A stretch of 64,000 bases of DNA. Origin: an uncultured Elusimicrobiales bacterium (GTDB taxonomy: Bacteria; Elusimicrobiota; Elusimicrobia; Elusimicrobiales; Elusimicrobiaceae). The notes beneath the pieces were generated by a model, which made no database searches, had not been told where the DNA came from, and was given only the letters and a program-made list of their open reading frames with translations. Shown here piece after piece: positions 48,872 to 60,424 of this stretch. The stretch spans positions 1-64,000 of the forward strand of contig CALUVB010000005.1 of assembly GCA_944324115.1 (NCBI GenBank). Reading direction: 5' to 3'. Numbering within the stretch: the stretch's first letter is position 1; every line of letters starts with the position of its first letter. The position numbers and the translations under genes are program-made.

Positions 48872-50064
48872 TGCGAACGTTTTTTTCTCTGTTTGCCTCG
48901 CTGCTGTTTACCGCAGCTGTGGCGTTGCCGTCTGCTGCGGAAATCAAATTGCCTCCCGATGTAATGGAGTATGCCACCGTGGGTATAAACGGGGTGTATA
49001 GCTTGGATTTTGCCACCGCGCAAGAAAATATAAAAAAAGTATTTGCCCTGTATCCGGATCATCCGTTTGCACATTTTGGTAATGCGATGATTGCCTGGTC
49101 GCGCTACGAGTATGAATTTGAAACCAGCGACGACACGCAACGCAAAGTATTTGAAAAGACACTTGATGACTCCATTAAAGGCATTAAGCGCTGGATTAAA
49201 CAACACCCAGACGATCCCAACGCTTATATGGGTATCGGCGCTTTATATGGGCTGCGGGCCATGTTTTCCATGCGTACCCGCAGCTGGATTACGGCCTATT
49301 TTTCCGGACGTAAAGCCATTGGCAATTTGGAAAAATCGCTGAAACTTGACCCTACCTATTATGACGCTTATTTCGGGCTGGGTATTTACAATTATTATGC
49401 CGGTACGTTGCCCAGCGTGATTAAAATTTTGGCCGCTATTGTGGCGATTAAGGGGGACCCAGACAAAGGAGTGCAACAGCTTAATCTTTCGCGCGAGAAA
49501 GCTATGTTTACTTCGGACAGCTCCAAACTGATTTTAATAGAAGTGCAAAACACGCGCGGCGGAAAATATTACGACCCGGAAAAATCGTTGGAATATATCC
49601 GCCAACTGCGCAAAAAATACCCGAATAATCCGCTTATGCATTATGTGGAGTTGATTTGTTTGTATGAAACCGGCCATTATGAGGAAGTGGAAAAAGGCGG
49701 GAGAGAATTTTTGGAGTTAATAGGCAAAGACCCATTTTATAAAGATATTTATATTTCCCGTGCGTATACCGCTATTGGTACGTCATTGATGTCGCGCGGC
49801 CAATGGGAACAGGCGCGGGAGGCTTTTGAAGAAGGCCAGCAAGCGCTTAAAAGCCAAGCCCCCAGCCGCTGGGGCGTTTGGAATGAGTACCGCTTAGGTC
49901 AGGTGTATGATATGCTGGGCCAGCGCGGCAAGGCGGTGGCGCAATATAAAAAAGTGCTCTCTTTTAAAGACAAGTGGGGTTTTGACGAAGTAGCCGAGCA
50001 AGGGCTGAAAACCCCCTGGCAGCCGCAGCCTGGGCATGACGCGGGGCCTTTGCCGCCGCTGTAA
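48871..50064 (+). CDS. Secreted TPR-repeat protein
   Basis: This 397-residue protein has a signal peptide (MRTFFSLFASLLFTAAVALPSA) and several tetratricopeptide-like helix pairs (for example LDPTYYDAYFGLGIYNYYAGTLPSVIKIL, and LKSQAPSRWGVWNEYRLGQVYDMLGQRGKAVAQYKKVL near the C-terminus). TPR proteins are scaffolds; this one probably acts in the periplasm or at the envelope. No catalytic residues are visible. The start overlaps the serS stop by one base, so translation is coupled. A strong terminator follows. Confidence 0.82.
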   Translation: MRTFFSLFASLLFTAAVALPSAAEIKLPPDVMEYATVGINGVYSLDFATAQENIKKVFALYPDHPFAHFGNAMIAWSRYEYEFETSDDTQRKVFEKTLDDSIKGIKRWIKQHPDDPNAYMGIGALYGLRAMFSMRTRSWITAYFSGRKAIGNLEKSLKLDPTYYDAYFGLGIYNYYAGTLPSVIKILAAIVAIKGDPDKGVQQLNLSREKAMFTSDSSKLILIEVQNTRGGKYYDPEKSLEYIRQLRKKYPNNPLMHYVELICLYETGHYEEVEKGGREFLELIGKDPFYKDIYISRAYTAIGTSLMSRGQWEQAREAFEEGQQALKSQAPSRWGVWNEYRLGQVYDMLGQRGKAVAQYKKVLSFKDKWGFDEVAEQGLKTPWQPQPGHDAGPLPPL

Positions 50065-50076
50065 AAACAATTTTTC

Positions 50077-50101
50077 AAACGGGCCTGCAGCCCGTTTTTT
50101 T
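50077..50101 (+). terminator. Terminator after the serS unit
   Basis: AAACGGGC-ctgca-GCCCGTTT is followed by a T-run. It lies 13 bases after the TPR stop. Confidence 0.9.
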
Positions 50102-50244
50102 CAGGCGGTTTTATGTTCTGCTCTGTGAGGGGGAATATCACGCGGCAGAAGAATGAGGGTTGTTGTGCATGGGGTTGTTCTCTGCTTTGCGCGGGAAAAT
50201 TTTGGTATGATAAGATATCTTAGCCGGGCAGAAGGAGGGCAAAT

Positions 50245-50910
50245 ATGAACAAAGTGTGTAAGATTTTGGCCGTGGGCTTAGGGTGTCTTTTCCCTTTGCT
50301 CGCACAAGCAAATGGCTTGGAAAAAGGAGATCAAATGGTATCGGGTTTCTTTGGAGGCGCGCTGTCAGCCAGCGGCTCTGAAATAGACATAGAAACGTCA
50401 TGGGGCACCGCGGACTCGGTAGGGTGGGGAAATGGCGCCATTTCCTACGGACTGCAATATTTATATGCACTGAATCCTTATTTGGCTGTGGGAGCGGAAT
50501 TTAATGCAAATAATTTTGAATCTACCACGGACACGGTGTGGGGATATGGCTATGAGGAAAGCGTAAGCAGTAAAATGGACGTGTACAGCCTTATGGCGGC
50601 CGGCCGTCTGACAACTAGTCCGGCTTCTAGTTTTCGTTTTTATATTCCGTTTGGCGCCGGGTGGGCTTTTGCCAAAAATTCTGTTTCCGCCACAGTGGCT
50701 GGCGAGTATGGCAGCGACAGTGACAGCGACAACTCTTTTATTTATTATGTAGGTATGGGGTTGGAGGGAGACGTCAGTGATAATTGGTTGGTCGGGCTGG
50801 AGCTGCGCTACAGCAGTTTCCCTTTTGATAACAGCAAGCTGGTCATGGGCGGCGGGAAAGAAGCCTATTCTTTCTTGTCATTTATGCTGAAAGCATCATA
50901 TAAATTTTAA
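50245..50910 (+). CDS. Predicted beta-barrel outer-membrane protein
   Basis: This 221-residue protein has a signal peptide (MNKVCKILAVGLGCLFPLLAQA) and a barrel-like mature part (alternating strands such as GWGNGAISYGLQYLYALNPYLAVGAEFNANNF and YYVGMGLEGDVSDNWLVGLELRYSSF, ending in YKF). An acidic Ser/Asp turn (GSDSDSDN) is notable. AAGGAGGG lies upstream of the ATG. It is separated from the serS unit by a terminator and stands alone. The role is unknown. Confidence 0.78.
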   Translation: MNKVCKILAVGLGCLFPLLAQANGLEKGDQMVSGFFGGALSASGSEIDIETSWGTADSVGWGNGAISYGLQYLYALNPYLAVGAEFNANNFESTTDTVWGYGYEESVSSKMDVYSLMAAGRLTTSPASSFRFYIPFGAGWAFAKNSVSATVAGEYGSDSDSDNSFIYYVGMGLEGDVSDNWLVGLELRYSSFPFDNSKLVMGGGKEAYSFLSFMLKASYKF

Positions 50911-50976
50911 GATTCATGCCCATGCGGGCAAAACCCGCACATTGCGTTTAAAAGCAATCGTTTTTTCTTTTGACAA

Positions 50977-51003
50977 AAACCCGCCCTTCGGGGCGGGTTT
51001 TGT
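50977..51003. terminator. Bidirectional terminator between convergent genes
   Basis: AAACCCGCCC-ttcg-GGGCGGGTTT has a T-run on the right and an A-run on the left. It can serve the outer-membrane gene on the plus strand and agmatinase on the minus strand. Confidence 0.88.
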
Positions 51004-51016
51004 ACAGAGGGAACGC

Positions 51017-51904
51017 TTATTTCTTCTTTTGAGTCTTTAGCGTCAAATATCCCATTAAGCGGTAGATAAGCTTAGATACGTTAAACTCCGTAATGGGATC
51101 TGCCTTTCTTTGGCAAGCTTCCACCACGTCTACAGCCACAATATTTTTCTTTTCAATGACCGCGCGGAACAAATCCAGCGCTTCATACCAGCCAAACCCT
51201 CCGGGCTGCGGCGTACCGGTGGCCGGAATGACGGAGGGATCAAAGCCGTCAACGTCAATAGTAATGTACACCGTATCCGTCAGTTTTTTGAGCACTTGAG
51301 GAATCAGCTTGTTCACATCGCGGTGTTCGTGCATGAAAAACGTGGTTACTTTGCCTGCGTTGCAATATTGTTTTTCTTCGCTGGCTACGCTGCGTATCCC
51401 CACCTGTACTACAGGCACCTGGCGGGAAGCCGGGTAGAGCGCGCAGGCGTGGCTTTTGGGCGTGCCTTCAAAGGTTTCGCGCAAGTCGGCATGTGCGTCA
51501 AAATGTAAAATGCTCAGATTTTTATACGCATCAATATACGGCTGCGCCAACGCCTGCGTGACAGTGTGTTCCCCGCCGATATAAAAAGGGATGCATTGTT
51601 TGTGCGTCATCATTTCGCGCACAGTTTTGTCTATTTCTTTGAAAACTTTAGACGTCGGGCCGGAACATTTGACCGCCGGACAAGTGTGTATGCCTTCCTG
51701 CCAGGTTTCGGTTTTGGTTTCTTCGTCCCAAAGTTCAATCTGGGTAGAGGCTTCTATAATGGCGGCGGGGCCTTTGGCCGTGCCATGTCCGTAACAGACC
51801 GTTTTTTCAAACGGCACGGGAACGACGGCGAACTTACAAAGGGCCAGAGAGCTGTTTTTGCTCTCTAGCCCCATAAACTTATCAGTTTGTACGTTATCGC
51901 TCAC
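51017..51904 (-). CDS. speB: Agmatinase (ureohydrolase family)
   Basis: The 295-residue manganese enzyme splits agmatine into putrescine and urea. Metal-binding motifs are GGEHTVT, DAHADLRE and DVDGFDPS, and the ATGTPQPGGFGWYEAL and VVEACQRKADPITEFNVSKLIYRL segments are those of agmatinase rather than arginase. It lies 12 bp downstream of a pyruvoyl-dependent arginine decarboxylase, so arginine should be converted to agmatine and then putrescine by one operon. The DHS-like protein at 7 kb could lengthen putrescine further. Confidence 0.93.
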   Translation of the reverse strand: MSDNVQTDKFMGLESKNSSLALCKFAVVPVPFEKTVCYGHGTAKGPAAIIEASTQIELWDEETKTETWQEGIHTCPAVKCSGPTSKVFKEIDKTVREMMTHKQCIPFYIGGEHTVTQALAQPYIDAYKNLSILHFDAHADLRETFEGTPKSHACALYPASRQVPVVQVGIRSVASEEKQYCNAGKVTTFFMHEHRDVNKLIPQVLKKLTDTVYITIDVDGFDPSVIPATGTPQPGGFGWYEALDLFRAVIEKKNIVAVDVVEACQRKADPITEFNVSKLIYRLMGYLTLKTQKKK

Positions 51905-51916
51905 AACGGGTCCTGA

Positions 51917-52468
51917 TTATTTTACAAATACGGCTGCAGCGATGACCGTGGTCCACAGTCCTTCCACGCAGATAGCAGACTGCGTGATGTTGGTCGTGCG
52001 AACGATTTTGCCGCTCATTTTCCAGATTTCTTCTTTCTGGTCCCAGGTGGTGTTGTTGTCAAACTCAATCCCCAGGGTAGTAGACAGCATCAGCGCGGCC
52101 AAGTCTTCAGCGTAATCGCCGGCTTGTTTGTCCGTTTCGCCGAAGCTGTGGTGTTCGGAAATGTAGCCGTGGGTTTTTTTGTCTTTCGGAATGGCCAAGC
52201 CGACTGATGCAGAAATCAAGCGGCGGTATTCGTTGCTGGTGTTGCGGCTGATGACGCAGTGCAAAATCTGGCCGGTACGCAGCTGGCTGACGCCTTTGGC
52301 TATGGGGATGGTTTTGCATCCCGGAGGGAAAATGCTGGACACGGGCACAATGTTAAACGGAGCAATCTTTGCATCGCGCAAGGCTTCTTCAAAGCTTGCC
52401 AGTTTTTCTTTGTGTCTGCCGATTCCTTTGGTAAGGAATATCTCTTTGGGAACAAACGGTTCGTACAT
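51917..52468 (-). CDS. Pyruvoyl-dependent arginine decarboxylase
   Basis: This 183-residue proenzyme cuts itself between S44 and S45 (VPVSSIFPPGC) to make the pyruvoyl group that decarboxylates arginine to agmatine. The sequence around that site and the GYISEHHSFGETDKQAGDYAEDLAALMLSTTLG region match the family, found in archaea, chlamydiae and various anaerobes. The ATG at 52468 is 14 bases after GAGGA, a wide spacing; the upstream in-frame extension has no better site. An extended -10 (TGTTATAAT, minus strand, -10 at 52506-52511) lies upstream. Agmatinase follows directly. Confidence 0.9.
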   Translation of the reverse strand: MYEPFVPKEIFLTKGIGRHKEKLASFEEALRDAKIAPFNIVPVSSIFPPGCKTIPIAKGVSQLRTGQILHCVISRNTSNEYRRLISASVGLAIPKDKKTHGYISEHHSFGETDKQAGDYAEDLAALMLSTTLGIEFDNNTTWDQKEEIWKMSGKIVRTTNITQSAICVEGLWTTVIAAAVFVK

Positions 52469-52505
52469 TTTAAGTTTTAATTCCTCGTGAATTAATATAA
52501 TATAA

Positions 52506-52514
52506 ATTATAACA
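52506..52514 (-). promoter_or_regulatory. Promoter of the arginine decarboxylase-agmatinase operon
   Basis: On the minus strand TGT-TATAAT forms an extended -10, with start expected near 52499 and a leader of about 30 nt. The -35 region (TAACAA at 17 bp) is weak. Confidence 0.5.
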
Positions 52515-52604
52515 AATACCATATGGCTTTGTTATATTTATACGGCCCGTCTTACCAAAACGGCTGGTCCACTTAGTGTAACAAATTAAACGGATTAATT
52601 CCAT

Positions 52605-54644
52605 ATGCAAAAATGGGTGACCCTTATTTTTATTTTAGCCCTTGCGGCGGGAGTGAACGGCATGGAAAGCATGTTTAGAAACGGCGTTTTACATTTTGAC
52701 TATAAAGCGGAGGACCTGGCCCCCGCCGAAGCGGCTGCCCGGCAACAGCTGGAAAAAGATTTGGCGGCTTTGGTGGCTATCCCCGATGAGGAGCGTACGT
52801 TTGACAATACGGTGCTGGGGTATGAACGTGCTTTTGAAAAATATGGCGATGCGCTGGGTATGAGCGGTTTTCTGTCTTATGTATCTACGGATAAAAATTT
52901 TCGCGACGCGGCCCTGGCTCTGCAAATGCAGATGAGTCAATACATGGTAGACGTAGCTACCCGGCGCGATGTGTACCGCGCCATTAAAGCATATGCTGAC
53001 ACCACCCCGCAATTGGAGCCGGACCAAGCCTTGCTGCTTAAAGACATGATGATTGGTTTTAAAAACAGCGGTATGGAATTGAATGATGAGGAACTGGAAA
53101 CATTTAAAAAATTAAACAAAGAAAAAGCCCAATATGTTATCCAATTTGACAAAAACGTGCAAGAATATAAGGACTATTTAGACGTTGATGAGGCCCAACT
53201 GCAGGGGTTGGGGGCCGATTATATTTCCAAGCTGCAAAAAACACCGCAAGGAAAATACCGCGTGACGCTGGATTATCCAGACTATGTTCCGTTTATGCTC
53301 AATGCCGAAAGCGACGCGGCGCGCAAAGAGCTGGAATTTAAATACAACCGCCGCGGCGGGGAAGAAAACGTGGAGCTGCTTGAAAAAACGCTGACGCTGC
53401 GCCGCCAAATCGCGCAGCTTTTGGGATATAAAAATCACGCCCAGCTGAAGTTGGAAAACCGTATGGCCAAAAATCCCGAAACAGTGGAAAAATTCTTAAA
53501 AGATTTACAAAAACGTTTACAGCCGATGGCCAAACAGGAAGACAAAAACTTAATTGCCTATAAAAATGAAAAAAAGGGCAGCAAAAGCCGCACGCTTTAT
53601 CCTTATGAAAGCGGGTATTGGGGCAATAAATATAAAAAAGAAAATTTAGATGTAGACCCGGAAATTATCAAAGAATACTTTCCTTCTGATGTCGTGATAG
53701 AAGGCATGTTGGATTTGTTTGGCAATTTGTTTGGTATTTCTTTTGAGCCGGCGGATATCCCGGTATGGCACCCAGATGTCAAAGCGTTTAAAATCATCAA
53801 TAAATCAGACGGTGCCTTGGTGGCGTATTTTTATATGGATTTATACCCGCGGGAAGGGAAATATAAACATGCCGCTTGTTTTGATTTAGTGGAAGGAAAA
53901 GAAAAAGAAGACGGTTCCTATCAAATTCCGTTTGTGGCTATCGTAGCTAACATGAACAAGCCTTCCGCCCAGACTCCTTCTTTGTTGAAACATGGCGAAG
54001 TCAGCACATTATTTCATGAGTTTGGGCACGTCTTGCACAATGCGTTGACCAAAGCGCGTTATTCTTCCCAATCCGGCACCAGCGTCAGCTGGGACTTTGT
54101 GGAAACGCCCAGCCAAATGTTGGAACGCTGGGCTTGGAATCCGCAAGTGCTTAAAAAGATAAGCAAACATTATAAAACCGGGGAACCGCTCCCAGATGAG
54201 CTGATTGAGCGTATGATTGCCGCCAAAAATTTCGGTGCGGCCGGCGCGTATCTGCGTCAAGATTTTTTTGCCCAGTACGATATGACGCTGCATACAAAAA
54301 ACAAAACGCCGGATACCACAAAAACCTACTTTTCTCTGACCAAAAAAATTCGCGGACTTCCTCTTACGAAAGGCACCTATCCGCAGGCGGCTTTTGGGCA
54401 TATTATGGGCGGCTATGATGCGGGGTATTACGGCTATTTGTGGTCGGAAGTGATTGCGGAAGATTTCTTCAGCGAGTTTGAAAAGAACGGCGTTTTTAAT
54501 CCGGAAATGGGATTAAAATTCCGCCGTGAAATTTTAGAGAAAGGCGGCACGGTGGAAGAAGAACAAATGGTGCAGAATTTTTTGGGCCGCAAAGAAGATA
54601 TTACGCCATTTCTTAAATCCATTGGCGTGGAGGATACCAAATGA
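52605..54644 (+). CDS. M3-family zinc metallopeptidase, exported
   Basis: The 679-residue peptidase belongs to the thimet/oligopeptidase-dipeptidyl carboxypeptidase family. The zinc motif is FHEFGHVLHNAL (HExxH near residue 471-475) with the third ligand expected in SWDFVETPSQMLERW. A hydrophobic N-terminus (MQKWVTLIFILALAAGVNG) looks like a signal peptide, so it probably works in the periplasm on oligopeptides, unlike the cytoplasmic OpdA/PepF relatives. Length is normal for M3. No Shine-Dalgarno is obvious. It starts an apparent operon with coaW and the squalene/phytoene-type gene. Confidence 0.92.
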   Translation: MQKWVTLIFILALAAGVNGMESMFRNGVLHFDYKAEDLAPAEAAARQQLEKDLAALVAIPDEERTFDNTVLGYERAFEKYGDALGMSGFLSYVSTDKNFRDAALALQMQMSQYMVDVATRRDVYRAIKAYADTTPQLEPDQALLLKDMMIGFKNSGMELNDEELETFKKLNKEKAQYVIQFDKNVQEYKDYLDVDEAQLQGLGADYISKLQKTPQGKYRVTLDYPDYVPFMLNAESDAARKELEFKYNRRGGEENVELLEKTLTLRRQIAQLLGYKNHAQLKLENRMAKNPETVEKFLKDLQKRLQPMAKQEDKNLIAYKNEKKGSKSRTLYPYESGYWGNKYKKENLDVDPEIIKEYFPSDVVIEGMLDLFGNLFGISFEPADIPVWHPDVKAFKIINKSDGALVAYFYMDLYPREGKYKHAACFDLVEGKEKEDGSYQIPFVAIVANMNKPSAQTPSLLKHGEVSTLFHEFGHVLHNALTKARYSSQSGTSVSWDFVETPSQMLERWAWNPQVLKKISKHYKTGEPLPDELIERMIAAKNFGAAGAYLRQDFFAQYDMTLHTKNKTPDTTKTYFSLTKKIRGLPLTKGTYPQAAFGHIMGGYDAGYYGYLWSEVIAEDFFSEFEKNGVFNPEMGLKFRREILEKGGTVEEEQMVQNFLGRKEDITPFLKSIGVEDTK

Positions 54645-55480
54645 ACGTCATTATCGGGATTGATGTGGGTGGGTCCACTACCAAAATTGTGGGCTATTCC
54701 ACTGAAGGCAAATTAATTGGCCGGTTGAAGGTGGAAGCCGCCGACCCGCTCACCTCTGCTTACGGAGCGTTGGGTAAATTTATCAATGAGAACAAACTGG
54801 CTCTTTCCCAGGTAAAACAAATTGTGCTGACGGGGGTGGGGTCCTCTTTGTTTACAGGAGACATTTATGGTATTTCCGCCCGCAAGGTAGATGAATTCCA
54901 GGCCATTGGGTTAGGCGGATTGGCTTTGTCTAAAAAGAAAGAAGGGCTTATTATCAGTATGGGTACGGGCACGGCTTTTGTGCGGGCGGATAAAAACGGA
55001 ATACGTCATATTGGCGGTTCTGGCGTAGGGGGCGGTACGGTGTTGGGCCTGTGCGGAGAGTTGTGCAACGCGCGTTCTTTTGAGACAGTGGTGGAAATGG
55101 CGCACCGCGGAGACTTGAAAAAAGTAGATTTGAACATTTCAGATATTTGCCCCGGAGATATCGCCACGCTTTCGCCGGATGTTACTGCTTCCAATTTTGG
55201 CAAAATGGCTGACGGTCTGACAGCGGAAGATTTGGCCCGCGGCGTACTCAATATGGTCTTTCAAACGATAGGCATGCTGGCAGTGTTTGCTTGCCGGAAT
55301 GATCCCGTGAAAGATGTGATTGTAACCGGCACGCTCAGCACCGTTCCGTGCGCCAAGGTGCTGTTTAAACAGGTAGAACGTTTATATAAAATTCGGTTTA
55401 TTATACCGCCTCATTCCATTTATGCTACGGCCACCGGGGCGGCGTTGTCTTATATTCATCAAAATAGCAAGAAAAAGTAA
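54641..55480 (+). CDS. coaW: Type II pantothenate kinase
   Basis: This 279-residue ASKHA-fold kinase phosphorylates pantothenate, the first step of coenzyme A synthesis. It has GIDVGGSTTKIVGYST at the N-terminus (phosphate-1 motif), LTGVGSSLF, a SMGTGTAFVRADKNGIRHIGGSGVGGGTVLGL stretch and a C-terminal ATGAALSYI, which match the Staphylococcus/eukaryote type rather than type I or III. The type II bacterial form is usually insensitive to CoA feedback. Its ATG overlaps the M3 peptidase stop by four bases (ATGA), so translation is coupled. Confidence 0.87.
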   Translation: MNVIIGIDVGGSTTKIVGYSTEGKLIGRLKVEAADPLTSAYGALGKFINENKLALSQVKQIVLTGVGSSLFTGDIYGISARKVDEFQAIGLGGLALSKKKEGLIISMGTGTAFVRADKNGIRHIGGSGVGGGTVLGLCGELCNARSFETVVEMAHRGDLKKVDLNISDICPGDIATLSPDVTASNFGKMADGLTAEDLARGVLNMVFQTIGMLAVFACRNDPVKDVIVTGTLSTVPCAKVLFKQVERLYKIRFIIPPHSIYATATGAALSYIHQNSKKK

Positions 55481-55489
55481 TGTCAGCTT

Positions 55490-56314
55490 ATGACGGATAT
55501 TCACGCAGAATACAAAAAGTCCAGTTTCGGCCCGGCGTTTTTGTTTTTAGATAAAACCCGGCGGGAAGCGTTGGCGGCCTATTATGCGTTTTGCCGGTTG
55601 GCAGATGATATAGCTGACGAGCCTGGCGTGTCGGACCGGCTGGGAGAGTTGACGTTGTGGCGCGAAGAAATAGGCCGTGTGTTTGACGGCAAAGCGCAGA
55701 CCCCTTTAGGAAAAGAGTTGCAGCAAATTGCGGCACGCTATAACATGAAGCCGGACCGGTTTTTATTGTTATTGGAAGGCATGCAAGCTGATATACAGGG
55801 GCGCAGCTACGCGAATTTTGAAGACTTGGAATGGTATTTGTGGCGCGTGGCGGGCATAGTAGGGCTGGCCACATTGGATATTTTAGGCGTAAAAGGCTCC
55901 CAAGCCCAGGCGCTTGCCCGGGCGTTGGGTTTTGCCGTGCAGACCACTAATATTATCCGAGATGTTTATGAAGACGCTTCTTTAGGCCGCGTTTATATTC
56001 CGCAGGATTTGTTGGAGGCGCACGGCTTGAGCCGGCAGGATTTGCTCTCTTCCGCCCACCCCAGCAGACTGCCGGGCGTGCTGGCGGTATTGGCAGGCAA
56101 ATCCAACGAGTTTTACCGCCAGGCCGGACAGTTAATGCGTGTTCTGCCCGCCCGCAAAATGTTGCCTTGCCGCGTGATGGGTTTTGTTTATCGGGCAAAT
56201 CTTGCTAAAATAGAAAAAACGGGCTTTTTATTTGACCGGCCCGTAAAACTTTCTAAACCGGAAAAAGCATTACAATGTATTTATGCGCTATGTAAAACCG
56301 ACTTTGTTTTTTAG
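55490..56314 (+). CDS. Squalene/phytoene synthase family protein
   Basis: This 274-residue all-helical prenyl synthase fold has both Asp-rich motifs: DDIADE (about 38-43) and RDVYEDASLGRVYIP (about 158-172), the latter following NI. Such enzymes join two isoprenyl diphosphates head to head, making squalene, phytoene or their presqualene intermediates. Length and both motifs suggest an active enzyme. The product is not known; no hopanoid or carotenoid gene is nearby. No Shine-Dalgarno is visible before the ATG, and the next gene's promoter lies within its 3' end. Confidence 0.87.
   Translation: MTDIHAEYKKSSFGPAFLFLDKTRREALAAYYAFCRLADDIADEPGVSDRLGELTLWREEIGRVFDGKAQTPLGKELQQIAARYNMKPDRFLLLLEGMQADIQGRSYANFEDLEWYLWRVAGIVGLATLDILGVKGSQAQALARALGFAVQTTNIIRDVYEDASLGRVYIPQDLLEAHGLSRQDLLSSAHPSRLPGVLAVLAGKSNEFYRQAGQLMRVLPARKMLPCRVMGFVYRANLAKIEKTGFLFDRPVKLSKPEKALQCIYALCKTDFVF
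56271..56276 (+). promoter_or_regulatory. -10 element inside a gene, six bases before a TPR gene
   Basis: TACAAT is followed by GTATTT and the ATG at 56283, all within the end of the squalene/phytoene-type gene. No Shine-Dalgarno is present. Confidence 0.45.
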
Positions 56315-57623
56315 TCTATTTGTCACGTTGTGTCCAGCTTTTGCCTTGGCACAAACGCAGCTGACCGCTTGTTTGGAACAAGGCAAGAAAGAGTTTTCCG
56401 GGCGCGATTATACGCATGCCCGCAGCACTTTTGAGCGCTGTCTGAAAATGGACCCGCAAAATGTAGAGACCCTGCTTAGTTTGGGCGGAGTGGCTCTGAC
56501 ACAAGACAAATTAGATGAGGCCCGCCGCTATTTCCGCCGCGCCATTGGGAATATGGAACGTACGTCTCCGTATTTTTCGTACAGCTATTCCATGTTGGGA
56601 GACATCGCTTTTAAACAGCAGCAGCCTCAATCTGCGCTCAAGTATTATGACCGTTCTTTGGGATATAACCGAGCCAATGTCAATTCGTTGGTGGGCAAGG
56701 CGGTGATTACCGAAAACCAAGGCAATCTAAAAGAGGCGGCCCAGCTGTATGAAACTGCCCTGGCTGTAGAGCCCTTGAACGTGGTGGCGCGCAAGCGGTT
56801 GATAGCGCTGGAACCCGTTTATTTTTCCGATGAGGAGAAATTAGCCGCGCTGAAGCAGCGTTACGCCGCTTTGCCGGATAAGACAGACATATCGGAAACG
56901 GACCGGGCGCTGTTTAATAAAATACATTCTGCCGAACAGCGCGGCGGCATTGATTATTTAAAAAGCAAGTATAAAGTGCTGCCGGCCGATTATGTGGTGA
57001 CGCTGTTTAAAGATACGGATTTTTCCCGGGAAGTCTTGACGCTGAGCGGATATAACGCCTTGCAAAAACAGATTGGACAAGATGCTGTTGTGGTGTTCCA
57101 GAAAATGAAAGTCCGCACACAAGATGTATTTGATTTGAGGGATTTGAAAGGAAATAAAATTTTCTTGCCGGACAGCACATTGACCGACAGCGGCTTTTAT
57201 GTCTATAATGAGGCGCTGCAGGGGAGGAAAGCGTTTCTGTTGCCGTCGGAAAGCGTGCCTCCTACGCAGGCTGATTTAGATAAACTGGCCGCCCGGGTAA
57301 GCGATTTGGAACGCAGCGGTTATACGGAGATTTCCCGTTCGGAGCTGGCCTTGGTTGAGCAACAGACCAACTGCTCGGAAGATACCTTGCGCCAATATAT
57401 GGGGTTGTATGTTTTAACTGTTTCTAAAAACGATAAACGCTATTTTGTCCCGCAGGGAGAAACTGCTGACCCTAAAAAAGGAGTGGCCTATTATTATGTC
57501 GCTCGTGCGCGCGCCAAACGCAACCCCAATATCCGCATTCCGCGGAACAGTTTGGCGGAAATGTATGAGTCTTATGGCTACAAATTGTGCAGTTCGGTTG
57601 ATGGGGAATTGCTGGAAATGTAG
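56283..57623 (+). CDS. Exported TPR-repeat protein
   Basis: This 446-residue protein has a signal peptide (MRYVKPTLFFSLFVTLCPAFALA) followed by about four TPR units to about residue 185 (for example LEQGKKEFSGRDYTHARSTFERCLKMDP, ALKYYDRSLGYNRANVNSLVGKAVI). The C-terminal part (190-446) has no clear repeats and may form a separate domain. It overlaps the previous gene by 32 bp and has a -10 element six bases upstream, so it can be transcribed apart. The role is unknown; an envelope scaffold is likely. A bidirectional terminator follows. Confidence 0.78.
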   Translation: MRYVKPTLFFSLFVTLCPAFALAQTQLTACLEQGKKEFSGRDYTHARSTFERCLKMDPQNVETLLSLGGVALTQDKLDEARRYFRRAIGNMERTSPYFSYSYSMLGDIAFKQQQPQSALKYYDRSLGYNRANVNSLVGKAVITENQGNLKEAAQLYETALAVEPLNVVARKRLIALEPVYFSDEEKLAALKQRYAALPDKTDISETDRALFNKIHSAEQRGGIDYLKSKYKVLPADYVVTLFKDTDFSREVLTLSGYNALQKQIGQDAVVVFQKMKVRTQDVFDLRDLKGNKIFLPDSTLTDSGFYVYNEALQGRKAFLLPSESVPPTQADLDKLAARVSDLERSGYTEISRSELALVEQQTNCSEDTLRQYMGLYVLTVSKNDKRYFVPQGETADPKKGVAYYYVARARAKRNPNIRIPRNSLAEMYESYGYKLCSSVDGELLEM

Positions 57624-57638
57624 CGCCTGTTTAAATTT

Positions 57639-57676
57639 AAAAAGCCCACAAAGCATTTTAGCTCTGTGGGCTTTTT
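57639..57676. terminator. Bidirectional terminator between TPR and ligA genes
   Basis: AAAAAGCCCACA and TGTGGGCTTTTT form a 12-bp perfect stem with A-run left and T-run right. It lies 15 bases after the TPR stop. Confidence 0.88.
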
Positions 57677-57821
57677 ATAGGTGAAATTGCGGCGGTGCTG
57701 CCCGGTTTTGACTGTACGCTCGTAGATTATGGGCGCATAAATCCCAGCGGATCCGCCGCGGGCGATGTCTGCGGCGTGTTTGATAAAAAACGGAAAGCCC
57801 GAGCGTTTGGCGGCGTTTTGT

Positions 57822-60235
<2,414 letters not shown>

Positions 60236-60424
60236 AATCTTTTCCTCTCGTCTGGAGTTATTTTATTTTACTATATTTGCGCGCGCAACGCACCGGCCCT
60301 CATATACTAAGGCCTAACAGCGGGCTGGGCCCTTTACGGAAAAAACTTGGGTCCAAAAGCCCATGTATTAATTCAAAAAGATCCTTATAATACTAAATAA
60401 GCCATCATACAAGGAGAACAAAAC
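60236..60424. other. Divergent gap before the secreted hypothetical gene
   Basis: The gap contains TATAAT (about 60388) upstream of the plus-strand gene. Nothing else was recognised. Confidence 0.4.

Noticed and set aside
57677-57821. Open frame of about 55 codons between the TPR gene and ligA
   Set aside because: No start codon with ribosome binding site and no recognised product; possibly a gene remnant but unsupported.
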